Notes under the pieces: generated by a model
Seen by the model: the letters and a program-made list of their open reading frames with translations, nothing else
What the model was told of the DNA's origin: nothing
The model's database searches: none
Source: an uncultured Bacteroidales bacterium
GTDB taxonomy: Bacteria; Bacteroidota; Bacteroidia; Bacteroidales; Muribaculaceae
Direction of reading: 5' to 3'
Length of the DNA: 64,000 bases
NCBI GenBank assembly: GCA_949285735.1
Contig: CASEAQ010000003.1
Span: 26,216 to 90,215 of the forward strand
Position numbers and translations under genes: made by a program
Part shown: piece by piece, positions 1-8,406 of the stretch
Layout: each line of letters begins with the position of its first letter
How positions within the stretch are numbered: the stretch's first letter is position 1

Positions 1-820
1 TGACGTAGGAGTCGGGAGTGTCGGCGGTGGCTTCCTTGTGTTTCTCTTCGAGATATATTATAGAGCCGGCTTGTAATTCGTCGTTGCGTTCGCCTCTGCC
101 AAGGTCGTTGAACGACAATAGCTTGCGTGAACGTATGCCAAACTCCTCGGCGATGCTCGAATAGGTGTCTCCGCTCTTTGCTATCACGCAATAAAGCCCG
201 TTGCGTTGCACTATCTCATGTACCGATGTTATTTCTTCGTAGATTTGGCTGTCGATTGAGTGCTGGAGCGACTCGTCGCCCTCCAAATGTTTCGGCTGGG
301 CGATGATTGGCTGCCCGGTGTCGTAGCGGTATAGCTCGTAGGTCTCGATGATGTCGATTAGCTTGTCGGCATAACGCTTGTCGGTGGCATATCCGCACTC
401 CCTGAGGGTGCGCGCCCACCCCTTGTAGTCGGTTACCTTCAGCTTGAACAAGGGAGCATATCGTTTCTGCTTGAGAAACCGCGCATGGTCTTCAAACGAA
501 TCGTCTGCCGAACGATAGCTGCGGAAACATTCGTCGGGGGCATCGTCGTCGGCATAGATTTTTCCACCATTCCATCGCTTCCCGTGACACTTTATGCCAA
601 AGTGGTTGTTGCCCATCGTGGCAAGGCGGCTGCGTCCGGCGCGGCTTTCGAGCAATCCTTGTGCCAGCGTGATGCTGGCTGGAATGCCATATTGCTGCTG
701 GTGCAATATGGCTATGTGGTGGTAGGTTTCGATATATTCGAGGTAGGCTGCCGATTTCCCGTGGGCAGCCATCGAGCAAGCCATCATGCACACGAGGGCA
801 ATGAGCAGCTTGCTGAACAT
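1..820 (-). CDS. Glucosaminidase-LysM cell-wall hydrolase (3' end cut by window)
   Basis: I translated this by hand from the start at 820 to the window edge: 273 codons with no stop, so the C-terminus is missing. It begins MFSKLLIALVCMMACSMAAHG, a signal peptide, so the protein is exported. Residues about 25-160 match the FlgJ-like/GH73 endo-beta-N-acetylglucosaminidase fold: GIPASITLAQGLLESRAG with the catalytic-type Glu, then GNNHFGIKCHG, then ATDKRYADKL. A LysM peptidoglycan-binding repeat follows near residues 205-255 (YCVIAKSGDTYSSIAEEFGI). It probably cuts peptidoglycan glycan strands in the periplasm or at the surface. It is divergent from cytidine deaminase. Domain calls are firm; the physiological role is inferred. 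Confidence 0.88.
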   Translation of the reverse strand, partial: MFSKLLIALVCMMACSMAAHGKSAAYLEYIETYHHIAILHQQQYGIPASITLAQGLLESRAGRSRLATMGNNHFGIKCHGKRWNGGKIYADDDAPDECFRSYRSADDSFEDHARFLKQKRYAPLFKLKVTDYKGWARTLRECGYATDKRYADKLIDIIETYELYRYDTGQPIIAQPKHLEGDESLQHSIDSQIYEEITSVHEIVQRNGLYCVIAKSGDTYSSIAEEFGIRSRKLLSFNDLGRGERNDELQAGSIIYLEEKHKEATADTPDSYV

Positions 821-891
821 GGTGTGGTGTGATGAAATGGTTTTTTGTGATATAGGCTGCGTCTCGGCAATGCAAAAATGAACGAGTTCTT

Positions 892-923
892 TTTGGCATT
901 GCTCTCGACTTTCACTATATTTG
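892..923 (+). promoter_or_regulatory. Bacteroidota-type promoter for cytidine deaminase
   Basis: TTTG at 892-895, a 20-base spacer, and TATATTTG at 916-923 match the TTTG/TAnnTTTG pattern of the Bacteroidota primary sigma factor. The -7 box ends 18 bases before the ATG at 942, so the leader would be very short. Confidence 0.7.
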
Positions 924-941
924 CATAAATACTGTACTGCC

Positions 942-1412
942 ATGGAAGAAAAAGTTTTGAATACAAAGATAAGGGTTTACTCTTATAATGAATTGGGCGA
1001 AGATGAGCAAAAGTTGGTTGAAATGGCAAAGGATGCCACTTCACGAGCTTACACACCTTATAGCCATTTCCACGTGGGGGCGGCACTGTTGCTCGAAAAC
1101 GGTGAGATTGTGACTGGTGCCAACCAGGAGAATGCGGCGTTTCCGGCTGGAACGTGTGCCGAGCGGTCGGCGTTGTTCTATGCGGCTGCGCGTTACCCGG
1201 GTGTGCGTTTCGTCAGGATTGCCATTGCGGCATGGCAGAATGGTGATTTTGTCGAAGAGCCTGTTTCGCCTTGCGGCGTGTGCCGGCAAGCTATATTGGA
1301 ATATGAGAAACTTGGTGGTAGCCCTATCGATATATTGCTGTGTGGACGAAACGAGGTTTACCGCATCGAGGGTGTGAGGGCATTGTTGCCGCTCAGCTTT
1401 GAGGAGTTTTAG
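942..1412 (+). CDS. cdd: Cytidine deaminase
   Basis: This 156-residue homotetramer-type deaminase converts cytidine and deoxycytidine to uridine and deoxyuridine in cytoplasmic pyrimidine salvage. The zinc site is visible: CAERSAL carries the first Cys and the catalytic Glu, and PCGVC carries the other two Cys ligands. SHFHVGAALL and TGANQENAAFPAG are the substrate-binding stretches of the family. An in-frame TTG lies upstream at 921, but it falls inside the -7 promoter box, so the ATG at 942 is chosen. A terminator hairpin follows the stop. Length is normal for the family. Confidence 0.93.
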   Translation: MEEKVLNTKIRVYSYNELGEDEQKLVEMAKDATSRAYTPYSHFHVGAALLLENGEIVTGANQENAAFPAGTCAERSALFYAAARYPGVRFVRIAIAAWQNGDFVEEPVSPCGVCRQAILEYEKLGGSPIDILLCGRNEVYRIEGVRALLPLSFEEF

Positions 1413-1472
1413 TCACTGTGTGTGATTGATATCTCGAGTAAGATATGGTCGCCCAAAGTATGGGTGAAAATT

Positions 1473-1515
1473 GCGATTAATTCGGTGTCGCGGCGACGAG
1501 TTAATCGCTTTTTTT
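1473..1515 (+). terminator. Rho-independent terminator of cdd
   Basis: GCGATTAA (1473-1480) pairs with TTAATCGC (1501-1508), with an inner GTCGC/GCGAC pairing, followed by seven T (1509-1515). The right arm covers the stop codon of the convergent glycerate kinase-like gene, so the hairpin may serve both strands. Confidence 0.8.
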
Positions 1516-2592
1516 GTGCGTTATCTTGTCGAGTAGTGGCATCAGGTCATCGGCTGGATTGGCAGAGTGGGTTATGTTGTCGATGCCGAGGCTGTGCAAC
1601 ATGGGCATATCCTCGATGCTTTGTGCCATGCAGTAAAGTGAGGTGCCGCTCCTTTTGATAGCTGTGATTAGTGTCAAGAACGCAGGGCTGGAAACGACTG
1701 TGGGGGAGAGGTCGGGGCAAATCATTACTGCTGCCGATGCTTGTTTCAGAGTCTCGCAGAGGCATTTGCTGCCAGGAACTATTTCGGTTGCTGGTTTTAG
1801 CCTGGCGTTGAAAAATGAAACGAAAGCCCCTGCCAAGCCGCCCCCGGCACCGCAGGCGGTTGCATACGACACATCACGACCGTTGTGCTTGAAGTATATC
1901 GAAGCCATGTTGCGCAGCCCGTTGTCGAGAATGTCGGCAGTTACTTCGTTTGACCCGAGGTTGCGAGCATTGCGTCTTGCTGGACCTGTGGAGGCATAGA
2001 ATGCTGCATCGTCGTTGCAGGCGATGGTGAAGCGGCATCGTTTCAGCGCCAGCGACTTCTTGCTGTAGGTAACGCTGGTGACGCGTAGCATCTCCGAGCC
2101 GCGATATAGCCGCAGTTCGGTACCGTCATGAGTCAGCATCTTGTAACCCAATGCGTTGAGTGCGCCCAGCCCGGCATCGATTGTAGCCAAGTGATTGATG
2201 CCGATAACGAAGTTGCGGCAATTGTGCGACAGTGCGTCGGCAATTGCCTCGCCTATCCCGTGTGTGAAAGTCGTTGCAGGGTTGCTGCCGCTGTCGGCAG
2301 GGTCATAGCCACATATTGCGTCGGCTTCGATATATGCCGATTTTCCGTCGTGCGAAATCAGGTAGCTTGTTTCCTTAGGGGCAAGGTGGCGGTCGCGCAC
2401 CGTCACTGAGACGCGCCGGCAGCCACCGTGGCTTGCCTCGATGGCATCGAGGAATCCTTTGCCTCCGTCGGATATTGGCAATACCGCGACGGGGGCAATC
2501 GGTGCCTTGTGTGTGGCGGCATATTCTTCTGCCACATTTTTTATGCTTGAGGCACCGGCGATGCTGGTATGGTATAATATTGCGATGCTCAT
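1501..2592 (-). CDS. Divergent glycerate kinase (GlxK/GarK family)
   Basis: The 363 residues follow the type-I glycerate kinase layout. PISDGGKGFLDAI near residue 40 corresponds to the usual ADGGEGT motif. ATIDAGLGALNALGY (136-150) corresponds to GGSATNDGGAG. A nucleotide-site CND and TGPA follow near 190-205, and GAGGGLAGAFVSFF near 245 matches the glycine-rich C-domain motif. Known members phosphorylate D-glycerate with ATP. The central glycine-rich loop is altered (INHLATIDAG), so substrate or activity may differ. Length is slightly below the usual 375-380. It is divergent from the exopolysaccharide-like operon and convergent with cdd. Confidence 0.78.
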   Translation of the reverse strand: MSIAILYHTSIAGASSIKNVAEEYAATHKAPIAPVAVLPISDGGKGFLDAIEASHGGCRRVSVTVRDRHLAPKETSYLISHDGKSAYIEADAICGYDPADSGSNPATTFTHGIGEAIADALSHNCRNFVIGINHLATIDAGLGALNALGYKMLTHDGTELRLYRGSEMLRVTSVTYSKKSLALKRCRFTIACNDDAAFYASTGPARRNARNLGSNEVTADILDNGLRNMASIYFKHNGRDVSYATACGAGGGLAGAFVSFFNARLKPATEIVPGSKCLCETLKQASAAVMICPDLSPTVVSSPAFLTLITAIKRSGTSLYCMAQSIEDMPMLHSLGIDNITHSANPADDLMPLLDKITHKKSD

Positions 2593-2600
2593 TGTGTGTG

Positions 2601-2608
2601 CAAAGTTA
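2601..2608 (-). promoter_or_regulatory. -7 box for the glycerate kinase-like gene
   Basis: On the minus strand TAACTTTG fits TAnnTTTG and ends 8 bases before the ATG at 2592. No clear TTTG -33 box is seen, so support is partial. Confidence 0.5.
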
Positions 2609-2631
2609 TGAAAAAAATTGACGAAATTCTT

Positions 2632-2649
2632 CGATTAATCCGCTAATCG
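2632..2649. promoter_or_regulatory. Palindrome in the divergent promoter region
   Basis: CGATTA and TAATCG form a 6-base inverted repeat with a 6-base spacer. It lies between the two divergent promoters, an operator-like position. No regulator is identified. Confidence 0.35.
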
Positions 2650-2681
2650 GCTGAAATACTGACAAAAAAGCCTATTAAATA

Positions 2682-2714
2682 TTTGGTACAAAAAGCGTCT
2701 TGACATTATATTTG
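2682..2714 (+). promoter_or_regulatory. Promoter of the HEAT/glycosyltransferase operon
   Basis: TTTG at 2682-2685, 21 bases, then TATATTTG at 2707-2714. The leader to the ATG at 2830 is about 110 bases. It contains a short CGTTTT/AAAACG hairpin and an 11-base direct repeat, TTATGGAAGTT, at about 2810 and 2828. Confidence 0.7.
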
Positions 2715-2829
2715 TAAAGAAGTCTGTGAAAGACAAGCAGAAGTTCGTTTTAAAAAACGGGTCATGAAACTCCTTTTTTATGGGGGAGTGGCATGGCACG
2801 AAAACGCCTTATGGAAGTTTTGATTTTTT

Positions 2830-4041
2830 ATGGAAGTTGACTACGGTACATACGTGTTTAAGGTGATTTCCTACTATTTTTGGTACTTGTGTGATTTATA
2901 TGTAGGTTTTCCCTTAGTAATACAGATTTGTGTCCTCATCATTATGCTCAGCATTTGTGTGGGGATATACTTGTTGTGTCAAACGATATACTTGTATATA
3001 ATCAAGCACAAGGAGCGCAAGATTATGGACAGGTTTGTTGAGTTGTATCGCGACCCCATGATAGAAATAGGCAACGACGATGTGGTACACGAGCCCGACG
3101 AAATTGCCGAAGTGCTCGAGTATGACAGACGCAAACCGATGTCGTTGAGGGAGAAAAGGCTGCTCGTGCAAATGATAGTTGACACCAAAACCGAGATAAC
3201 CGACACCCGTACAGATGCCGGTGAAACCATCAACCGCACCAATTTTCACAATATAATAGTGGCATTCGGCCTCCAAAGTTTTTTTGAGAGCGAATTGCAA
3301 TTTTCACGTACCAAATACAAGGTGAGGGCTCTGACGTGGGTGCGTTTCCTCGAAGAGAATGTGCCCGGGGCTGTGATTACGCCGCTGCTTTATGCGCGCA
3401 ACAACGACTTGCGTAAGGCGGCACAAGCCACCTTCATGTGGAACAGCGTGGTAGAGCCGTTTCGTTTTTTCGACAATGGCGACTACGACAAGTATTATCG
3501 CGATTGGGATAAAATCGACATTCACTCGATACTGGTCAACCGCCGCAAATGGGGGCTTCCGATTCCAAATGTTGCCCACTGGGTGAAGGACTCGAAGAAC
3601 GAGAAGTTGAAACCGTTGTTTGCAAGCGAGATACGCTATTTGAACAAGACCAATGAGTGTGACGAATTGTTTGACACATTCATACGCACGAGCAACATCG
3701 AGCTGAAGTGCGAGATTGCCTGTACGCTCGGAAAGATGCATCACGTGGCAGACGAGGAGAATCTGGTGGATGCCTACAAGGTGCAGGTGGAACAGGTGAA
3801 GATGGCTATCATAAATGCCATAGTTGACATGGGCACCGGGCGGCAAGTACATTTCCTTGAACGGTGTTACGACGAGGCTGGTGACTACTCGGTGAAGTTT
3901 GCCGCTGCGCTGGCTCTGTACAATTATGGCGATGAGGGAATGCAGGTGTTTAACCGCAAGCAAGCCAATGCCGGAACCAAGTATGAATGGATATTCAACC
4001 ACATTAACGACCCTATTATCAATAGGAGGTTTGCCGTATGA
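2830..4041 (+). CDS. HEAT-repeat membrane protein of an exopolysaccharide-like operon
   Basis: The protein has 403 residues. The N-terminus is strongly hydrophobic (about residues 10-55) and likely spans the inner membrane once or twice; a basic stretch (KHKERK) then puts the remainder in the cytoplasm by the positive-inside rule. The C-terminal two thirds are alpha-helical with HEAT-like pairs, for example DLRKAAQATFMWN, CEIACTLGKMHH and KFAAALALYNYG. No catalytic motif is visible. It overlaps the glycosyltransferase start by 4 bases (ATGA), so the two are probably coupled. A scaffold or regulator role for the synthase is inferred from context. ATG 2830 is preferred because the ATG at 2812 soon meets a stop. 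Confidence 0.72.
   Translation: MEVDYGTYVFKVISYYFWYLCDLYVGFPLVIQICVLIIMLSICVGIYLLCQTIYLYIIKHKERKIMDRFVELYRDPMIEIGNDDVVHEPDEIAEVLEYDRRKPMSLREKRLLVQMIVDTKTEITDTRTDAGETINRTNFHNIIVAFGLQSFFESELQFSRTKYKVRALTWVRFLEENVPGAVITPLLYARNNDLRKAAQATFMWNSVVEPFRFFDNGDYDKYYRDWDKIDIHSILVNRRKWGLPIPNVAHWVKDSKNEKLKPLFASEIRYLNKTNECDELFDTFIRTSNIELKCEIACTLGKMHHVADEENLVDAYKVQVEQVKMAIINAIVDMGTGRQVHFLERCYDEAGDYSVKFAAALALYNYGDEGMQVFNRKQANAGTKYEWIFNHINDPIINRRFAV
4023..4029 (+). promoter_or_regulatory. Strong ribosome-binding site for the glycosyltransferase
   Basis: TAGGAGG lies 8 bases before the ATG at 4038 and inside the end of the previous gene. Such strong Shine-Dalgarno sites are uncommon in Bacteroidota, so it supports this start and tight coupling. 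Confidence 0.6.
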
Positions 4042-5522
4042 AAGATATGCTGTTTGACATTTATGGCTATTGTGTGTTTTTCTACAGCTTGCTGTTGATA
4101 ATCAACTACACTGTGCTGATGTTCCTCAGCTTCAATTCGCAGCGCAAGGAAAAGACATTCCTGAGTATCGCCTACATAAAGAAGATGCTCAGCAACTCGC
4201 CCTACACGCCCGGGGTGTCGATTATCGCCCCGGCATATAACGAGGAGAGCAACATTATCGACAATGTGGTGTCGATGCTGTCGGTCGATTACCCGAAGTT
4301 TGAGGTGGTGATTGTCAATGACGGTAGTACCGACTCGACGCTCGAAAAGCTGATAGAGTACTTCAGCCTTGTCGAAGTGCCATTTGCCTACCGTGAATAT
4401 GTGAAATGCGCCCCGGTGAAACGGGTGTTCAAGTCAACCAAGCCCATCTTCGAGCAATTGATTGTGGTTGACAAGGTTAATGGTGGCACCAAAGCCGATG
4501 CGTCGAATGCCGGCATCAACGTCGCCCGTTATCCATATTTCATCGATACCGACGTGGACTGTATTATCGACAAGAACGCGCTTTACCGCCTTGTGTGGGC
4601 AGTATTGAAGGAGAAAACGCCCGTCATAGCCGTCAGTTCGACAATGCTCATGGTGAACGGATGCAAGGTCGAGAATGGTAGAATGGTTGAGTCGCGTGTC
4701 TCCAAGCGGCCTGTTCCGCTTTTCCAGCAAGTCGAGTACCTGCGTTCCTACCTTGTGGGCAAAATGGGGTGGGCTGCTATCAATGCCGTCAACAACGTGT
4801 CGGGTGGATTCGGTTTTTTCCGCCGCGACGTGGTAGTGGCTGTCGGCGGCTACGATTCTTCGAGCTTTGCCGAGGATATGGACTTGATAATGCGCATGAT
4901 TTCATATATGTGTGAACTCAACCAGCCCTACCGCATTCCGCATGTGGCAGAAACCACTTGTTGGACCGAAGGTCCGCCAAACTTGTGGGCGTTGAGCAAG
5001 CAGCGCACACGTTGGGCGCGAGGATTGATGCAGTGTATGGTCATGCACCGCAAGTTGCTGTTCAATCTACGCTACAAGCGTTTGGGGCTCATCACCTATC
5101 CTTACATGTTTATGTTTGAATTTATAGCTCCTGTCATCGAGTTCATTGGGTATATTTCGCTTATTTGGTTTGTGCTGATTGGAGCGGTCAACTGGACTAC
5201 GTTCTGGGTGATATTGCTCATGTTGTACACTTTCAACGAGTTTATGTTGCTGGTCATTTGCTTCTTCAGCTATTACGTTGAAGACCCGAGCAACCGCAAC
5301 AGTAAGTGGGATTATCTGTGGCTTTTCGTGGCATCGTTTTTCGAGCCGGTACTTTACCACCCTATAATTGTGTTTTTTGCAGTAAAGGGTTACTTCAGCT
5401 TCCTCACCAAGAGGTCGTTTAAGTGGGAAGACATTAAGCGCGAAGGTTTCGGCAAGGAACGCCGAAAGAAGAAAGGCGAGGATGCGGATGAGGACAATGA
5501 GCCTGTTCCGCAAACGTTGTGA
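4038..5522 (+). CDS. Family 2 processive glycosyltransferase, membrane synthase
   Basis: The 494-residue protein looks like a cellulose/hyaluronan/PgaC-type synthase that polymerises a sugar from a UDP- or GDP-sugar at the inner membrane. The GT-A motifs are all present: NDGSTD (94-99), the DTD metal site (170-172), SFAED with the probable base Asp280, and QRTRW (322-326), the QxxRW motif of processive enzymes. One hydrophobic segment lies at 8-32 and several follow about 350-460. The charged tail (KERRKKKGEDADEDNE) is cytoplasmic. It sits between a HEAT membrane protein and a TPR/outer-membrane protein. The sugar cannot be told from sequence. Confidence 0.88.
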   Translation: MKDMLFDIYGYCVFFYSLLLIINYTVLMFLSFNSQRKEKTFLSIAYIKKMLSNSPYTPGVSIIAPAYNEESNIIDNVVSMLSVDYPKFEVVIVNDGSTDSTLEKLIEYFSLVEVPFAYREYVKCAPVKRVFKSTKPIFEQLIVVDKVNGGTKADASNAGINVARYPYFIDTDVDCIIDKNALYRLVWAVLKEKTPVIAVSSTMLMVNGCKVENGRMVESRVSKRPVPLFQQVEYLRSYLVGKMGWAAINAVNNVSGGFGFFRRDVVVAVGGYDSSSFAEDMDLIMRMISYMCELNQPYRIPHVAETTCWTEGPPNLWALSKQRTRWARGLMQCMVMHRKLLFNLRYKRLGLITYPYMFMFEFIAPVIEFIGYISLIWFVLIGAVNWTTFWVILLMLYTFNEFMLLVICFFSYYVEDPSNRNSKWDYLWLFVASFFEPVLYHPIIVFFAVKGYFSFLTKRSFKWEDIKREGFGKERRKKKGEDADEDNEPVPQTL

Positions 5523-5547
5523 GAATAAAGACATTAAATATACGCGC

Positions 5548-8406
5548 ATGAAGCGACAAAAATTTGCATATACTTGGTTATTGGCGATTGTGTGTTCGCT
5601 GTTTTTCTTGTCGGCTACCGACGAGGACAGCGTGCACCTGCCCGACTATTATGTCGATGCGGCAAAGCAATGCTTTGCGCGGCACCAGAACGAAGCGGCA
5701 AAGGAGATTCTCGACAAGGGTGTAAAGGTGCACCCTGTCGATCCCAACATTCGCTGGTTGCTCGGGCGTTACTACTATGAAAAGCAAGACCTTGACATGG
5801 CTCGCTACAACCTTATAAAGGCTGTGGAGAGCGACTATAACCATGTTGATGCAAAACAGTTGCTTGTGAAAGTGGAAGATGAATCGGGGCATTATTCGAG
5901 CGCAATATGCTATGTCAACGAGCTACTTGAAGTGAATCCCTACTGGCGCGGGTTGTGGCGCAGAAAAATCGACCTGTACCGCAAAATGGGTAATGATGTC
6001 GAAGCCGACCGCTTGCTTGAGCGCATCAGCCAGATTTATCCCGAGGATAGCGGATTGAAGAAGGATTTGGCTTACTCTTATGAAATGTCTTACTTAAAGT
6101 ATCGCAAAAGTGGCAATATTGCCGAGGCTACGAAATATCTTGAAAAGTTGCTCGCTACCGACCCCGACAAGGCTGACACTTACTTGGCTCTGTGCAATAT
6201 GTACCTGCAACAAGGTTATATCGACAGGGCTTATGAAGTGGCTTCGCGCGGAGCCGAGCGTTTCCCGTCAAACATGGAATTGATGCGCAAGAAGGTGGGC
6301 ATCTTGTGCGAACAGGGGCGTTATACCGAGGCTCTGACATACGTCAAGAATCGCATGAGCAGGAACAATTCCCCGGCGTTGCGCAATTACTACAATTCGC
6401 TGTTGGTAGAGTCGGCACAGGCTGCCCGCGATGGCGACCCTTATGTGATGTATGGCAAGATTTATGAGGCGACGCACAGCCGCGAGGCTCTCGACTACCT
6501 GCTCAACACATCGCTCTCGCGCGGATATTACGATGATGCCCGCTACTACTTGTCGGAGGCGAAAAAGCGCGACGGACGTGACAATGTCAAGTTGCTATAT
6601 AAGGAGTATGTGCTCGAACGCCGTTTTGGCAACGACCGTGAAGCCAGCGCATTGCTCAACCGCATATACATGGCTGCACCCAACGACTATGACGTGAACT
6701 ATGAAATGGTGAAAGCGCAATATAACGAGGCAGAACGGCTCATGGCAAACAACGACTTCGCAAGTGCCATCCCGTGTGTGCAGTTTGTGGTAAAGAACGA
6801 GAAGGAAGACAGTTCGCTCGTGGTATCGGCTCGTGAACGCCTCGTTACTTGCTACGCCTCGCTCAAACGCTACAACGAAGCTCTTGCCGAGGTTGAGGCG
6901 TTGAAGCAGTATCGTCCCGACTACATGCTTTATGTGGAGCGGAAGGGCGACATACTGAACCGCATGGGGCACACGACTGCTGCGCTCGACTTGTATTATG
7001 AGGCTTATAACGACACGACTTCGGTCAACCGCGATATTTATGCGATGGCTTATGAGGAAACGGCTGTTCCGTATATCAAGAAGTTGATGCAGGACGGTGC
7101 CACCAGCCGGGCTTATTATGAAGCGCAACGGTTGCTCGAAGTCAATCCCGACAGCGACCTTGGGCTGAGATATGCGATTAATGCGGCTGCCTTGCTCGGG
7201 AAATCCGAAGAATTTGAGCAATATGCGCAGACAGGTGCCGAAAAATACCCGAACGACTTGTTCTACAAGGTGAAAGTGGCTCAGTCGCTCGATGAAAAGG
7301 GGCAATATGACGAATCGCTCGAACTCTTGCGCGGGCAACTTGAGGACTATCCCGACAATCCCGACGTGACGGGGGCATACGCGTCGAGCAGCGAGATGTA
7401 TGCGCTCGACTTGATACGCGACAACAAGCCCGAGGCGGCTGTTGCCGTGGTTGACTCGGCTCTGACTTTCGACAGCGACAACAATAGCTTGCTCTATACC
7501 AAGGGGCTTGCCTACGAGAAGATGCACCGCCTCGACTCGGCTTATATCTATCAGTTGCACTACGAGCCGACGATTGCCGAGGTTGGCGACTATAATCAGC
7601 ACATGCGTGGGTTGCTCAACCGCAGCTACAAGAATCAAGTGGGGTTATATTATCTGCATTCGCGCCCAGCCAGCGAGGACGTGATTACGTCGATTGCTAC
7701 GGTAGAATACACGCGCACGGGCGCAAAGAACGATTTTTCGGGCAGGGTCAACTACAAGAGCCTTGACGGCAACATGAACCCCGACGACGTGGGGGAGGAT
7801 CTCGATGACGGCGGCACGGGAATACAGTTGCAGGCGGCATGGACGCATCGCTTCAACGCGTTGTGGAGCTTGAACGCCAATCTTGCGTGGGCAAACGATT
7901 ATTTCCCCAAGTGGGTTGCCAACGTGGGTGTGACCAAGACGTTCAAAAAGGAGTGGGAACTGAATTTCAACTTGGGTTACCGCCGGTTGGTTGACGACAA
8001 CAATATGTTCTCGTTGTCGCCCACGGTGTCGAAGATGTGGTCGCCAGTGCTTGCAAGCCTCAAGCTCGATTTGCTCACGACCAATTCTGAATTTTACTAC
8101 AACGTCACGGGGCAAGCCAAGTTTTTCCTGAACCAAGACCGACGCACCAATATAACTGCAATGGCAGGCATAGGCAATTATCCCGAGATAACGTTGCTCG
8201 ACAACGGTATAGTGACGGGCTATCAGCATCATAAAACGTCGTCGATGGTGGGGTTGGGCGGAACTGTCATGCTCACCCGCAACTTCTCGGTGGGCGTGCT
8301 TGGCACCTGGTACAATTATTTCAACCCATACAGCGAGGTTGTGGAAACTGCTTCAAGGCACAGGAATATATATAATGTCGAATTGCAGCTTTATGTCAAT
8401 TTCTAA
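5548..8406 (+). CDS. TPR protein with C-terminal YaiO-type outer-membrane beta-barrel
   Basis: Taken from ATG 5548 the protein is about 952 residues and begins MKRQKFAYTWLLAIVC, a signal peptide; the ATG at 5482 would put 22 hydrophilic residues ahead of it and overlap the previous gene. Residues about 30-690 are tetratricopeptide-like helix pairs (LRWLLGRYYYEKQDLDMARY-type units). The last about 250 residues alternate hydrophobic and aromatic strands and end ...VELQLYVNF, an outer-membrane barrel with terminal Phe, like the YaiO family. By analogy with PgaA and AlgK/AlgE it could guide a polymer through the periplasm and out of the cell. It follows the synthase directly. Confidence 0.8.
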   Translation: MKRQKFAYTWLLAIVCSLFFLSATDEDSVHLPDYYVDAAKQCFARHQNEAAKEILDKGVKVHPVDPNIRWLLGRYYYEKQDLDMARYNLIKAVESDYNHVDAKQLLVKVEDESGHYSSAICYVNELLEVNPYWRGLWRRKIDLYRKMGNDVEADRLLERISQIYPEDSGLKKDLAYSYEMSYLKYRKSGNIAEATKYLEKLLATDPDKADTYLALCNMYLQQGYIDRAYEVASRGAERFPSNMELMRKKVGILCEQGRYTEALTYVKNRMSRNNSPALRNYYNSLLVESAQAARDGDPYVMYGKIYEATHSREALDYLLNTSLSRGYYDDARYYLSEAKKRDGRDNVKLLYKEYVLERRFGNDREASALLNRIYMAAPNDYDVNYEMVKAQYNEAERLMANNDFASAIPCVQFVVKNEKEDSSLVVSARERLVTCYASLKRYNEALAEVEALKQYRPDYMLYVERKGDILNRMGHTTAALDLYYEAYNDTTSVNRDIYAMAYEETAVPYIKKLMQDGATSRAYYEAQRLLEVNPDSDLGLRYAINAAALLGKSEEFEQYAQTGAEKYPNDLFYKVKVAQSLDEKGQYDESLELLRGQLEDYPDNPDVTGAYASSSEMYALDLIRDNKPEAAVAVVDSALTFDSDNNSLLYTKGLAYEKMHRLDSAYIYQLHYEPTIAEVGDYNQHMRGLLNRSYKNQVGLYYLHSRPASEDVITSIATVEYTRTGAKNDFSGRVNYKSLDGNMNPDDVGEDLDDGGTGIQLQAAWTHRFNALWSLNANLAWANDYFPKWVANVGVTKTFKKEWELNFNLGYRRLVDDNNMFSLSPTVSKMWSPVLASLKLDLLTTNSEFYYNVTGQAKFFLNQDRRTNITAMAGIGNYPEITLLDNGIVTGYQHHKTSSMVGLGGTVMLTRNFSVGVLGTWYNYFNPYSEVVETASRHRNIYNVELQLYVNF

